A stretch of DNA of 18,778 nt from positions 1 through 18,778 of the forward strand of contig RBNI01002352.1 in the NCBI GenBank assembly GCA_003990745.1. Direction: 5' to 3'. Below the pieces are notes generated by a model. It saw only the letters and a list, made by a program, of their open reading frames with translations, did not search any database and was not told where the DNA came from. Origin of the DNA: Jimgerdemannia flammicorona (lineage: Eukaryota > Mucoromycota > Endogonomycetes > Endogonales > Endogonaceae). Every line of letters starts with the position of its first letter. Within the stretch, counting starts at the first letter, position 1. Below are positions 17,572 through 18,778 of this stretch, one piece after another. A program made the translations under genes and the position numbers.

Positions 17572-17615
17572 TTTTTTTTTTTATTTTATTTTATTATATA
17601 TATTGAGTCCGCGTG
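17572..17615. repeat. Poly-T / TTTTA-rich tract
   Basis: Eleven T followed by three ATTTT-type units and TATATATA, at the boundary between normal-CpG DNA and the CpG-free block to the right. Read on the minus strand it is an A-rich tail with AATAAA-like motifs. Confidence 0.5.
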
Positions 17616-17639
17616 TTTCTTCCTGTCATGGTAAAATAA

Positions 17640-18778
17640 TTTTTACTTGGATTTTCTGGTATGGGTGGTAAAGAGGCTGTTGAAGATGACCAGGACCAAG
17701 ATATGGGCAGGATGGAGGAGTCAGATAGGCTGGGAGGTGTTAACATTGCTGGTAGACCAGGGACTAGGTTTGGTAGACTTTGCCAAGCATCTACATTGCT
17801 TGTGAGTATGGTGGTTGAAGCAAGCTAGTGAGTTGAGGGGCTGTGAGTGGGTACTACTTATGCAGAAAGTATGGAAGATATGGTTCTCTCTCCATAGCAT
17901 GTCTGGTGATCTGCTTTCTCTAGTAGTGCTAGAGGGGTGCCAGAAGATGCACTTCAAGGGTTTCTGGTGGGGCATGATTGATGGCATATATTAAATTGGT
18001 ATCAGATGGCAGAGTGATGAGGGAGAGAATGACTGGAGACCTAGGATGTAGAGGTGGGACTACCTTCTGCTGGGAGGTATTCTAGTAGATGATTTTAGTC
18101 TGGAGGATAGTATGGAGTGTCTTTGAGAGCATGGGCAAGATCTATGACCCACAGCATTGCAAGGGATAGGGATCAGAGAGGAGTGAAATTGGAATAGGAT
18201 ATAGTTATGGAGCTACTAGATAGTATAGTAAATCTCCCCCAAGTTCTGGATAGCATAGAGGAGGCTCTTGTAGTGAAATGTGATGCTGAACAATTGGTCA
18301 GGATATTTGGTGAACAGGAGAGTATTGGAGTACAAAGAGTGCTTCAATGTCAGGCAGAAGGGTGGGGTGATACAGACTCCAGAGCATTGGTTGGGAGAAT
18401 ATAAGATAATGAGAGACTTTTAGAAGACAATTAAGGTCTTTTGAGAGTTCACCCACCAGGGCTTATAGTGGGGAGGAGGTGGGGAGAGCTGCAGTAGCAG
18501 CTGGTAGGAGGGGTTAGAGATGAGTAGTTAACTCTTAGGTGGGTACTGGCTATTTGAGTTGGGCTTACTAGATATTGACTATATATATTTGAGGAGAAAT
18601 GACAGTTAGTGCTTGGAGTATAGGTTGTAAGGTGGGAGTGGATGATGTTGGATCTATTAAATGGCTGGTGGAAGAGGTGGGGCCTTGGAGAAGAGCTCTA
18701 TAGAAGGTTGGTAGAAAAAATATACTGGTAGAGTAGAGGGAGGATTGGGGTATCTGAGGGGATAGCGGTATTCTGGAG
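17640..18778. other. CpG-free, G-rich repeat-like block running off the window
   Basis: I find no CpG between about 17640 and 18760 although G is abundant; the first is in AGCGGT near 18763. Most frames are broken by TAG and TGA. One plus-strand frame (18207-18404) reads MELLDSIVNLPQVLDSIEEA and then LVVKCDAEQLVRIFGEQESI, which looks like eroded coding sequence. It is the mirror of the C-rich block at 31-1225 in composition, so it is probably similar repeat DNA in the other orientation. No transposase or reverse transcriptase motif is recognised. Confidence 0.5.

Overview
The window looks like a fragment of a filamentous fungal nuclear genome, most likely a basidiomycete. This is inferred from short introns of about 40-95 nt with GTATGT/GTAAGT-type donors, a helitron-style Pif1 helicase remnant, relics of caspase-like and tyrosine-kinase-like (TKL) genes, terminal-inverted-repeat DNA, and patches almost free of CpG. 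No species can be named from sequence alone. I found no intact long gene, rRNA, tRNA or CRISPR array. Almost every recognisable gene carries frameshifts, stops or broken splice sites, so this is a repeat-rich accessory region full of decaying genes.

Layout, left to right. 1-1250: poly-T followed by a C/A-rich, CpG-poor repeat-like block. 1450-1950: minus-strand coding fragments and a perfect 70-bp direct repeat. 1996-2739: Pif1-like helicase remnant (+). 3011-3044: an orphan copy of a transposon end. 3311-3333: poly-T. 3728-4660: unrecognised relics on both strands. 4708-8270 (-): the most striking locus, a decayed protein kinase followed by about 15 ribonuclease-inhibitor-type leucine-rich repeats (LRRs), each on its own exon, with the introns duplicated along with the exons. 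8906-9936 (+): a caspase-like protease pseudogene with a proline/threonine stalk and a C-terminal membrane segment. 10996-11885: an 882-bp element with 25-bp terminal inverted repeats and a 4-bp target duplication, whose halves differ sharply in CpG content; its minus strand can be read as a two-exon small cysteine-containing protein. 12022-12081: a perfect 30-bp tandem duplication. 13306-13754 (-): an unrecognised coding relic with one stop. 14148-14516 and 15973-16402 (-): two paralogous small cysteine-rich secreted-type genes, each with different breaks, duplicated together with their TATA box and an upstream CACGTG palindrome. About 17318-17445 (+): an ankyrin-repeat relic. 17572-18778: poly-T, then a G-rich block with almost no CpG.

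The kinase-LRR, caspase-like, ankyrin and secreted cysteine-rich relics are the kind of modules found in fungal signalling, cell-death and interaction repertoires. Whether they ever worked together cannot be told here; they may simply have accumulated in a fast-turnover, transposon-rich region. The exon-per-LRR array is the best candidate for something unusual.
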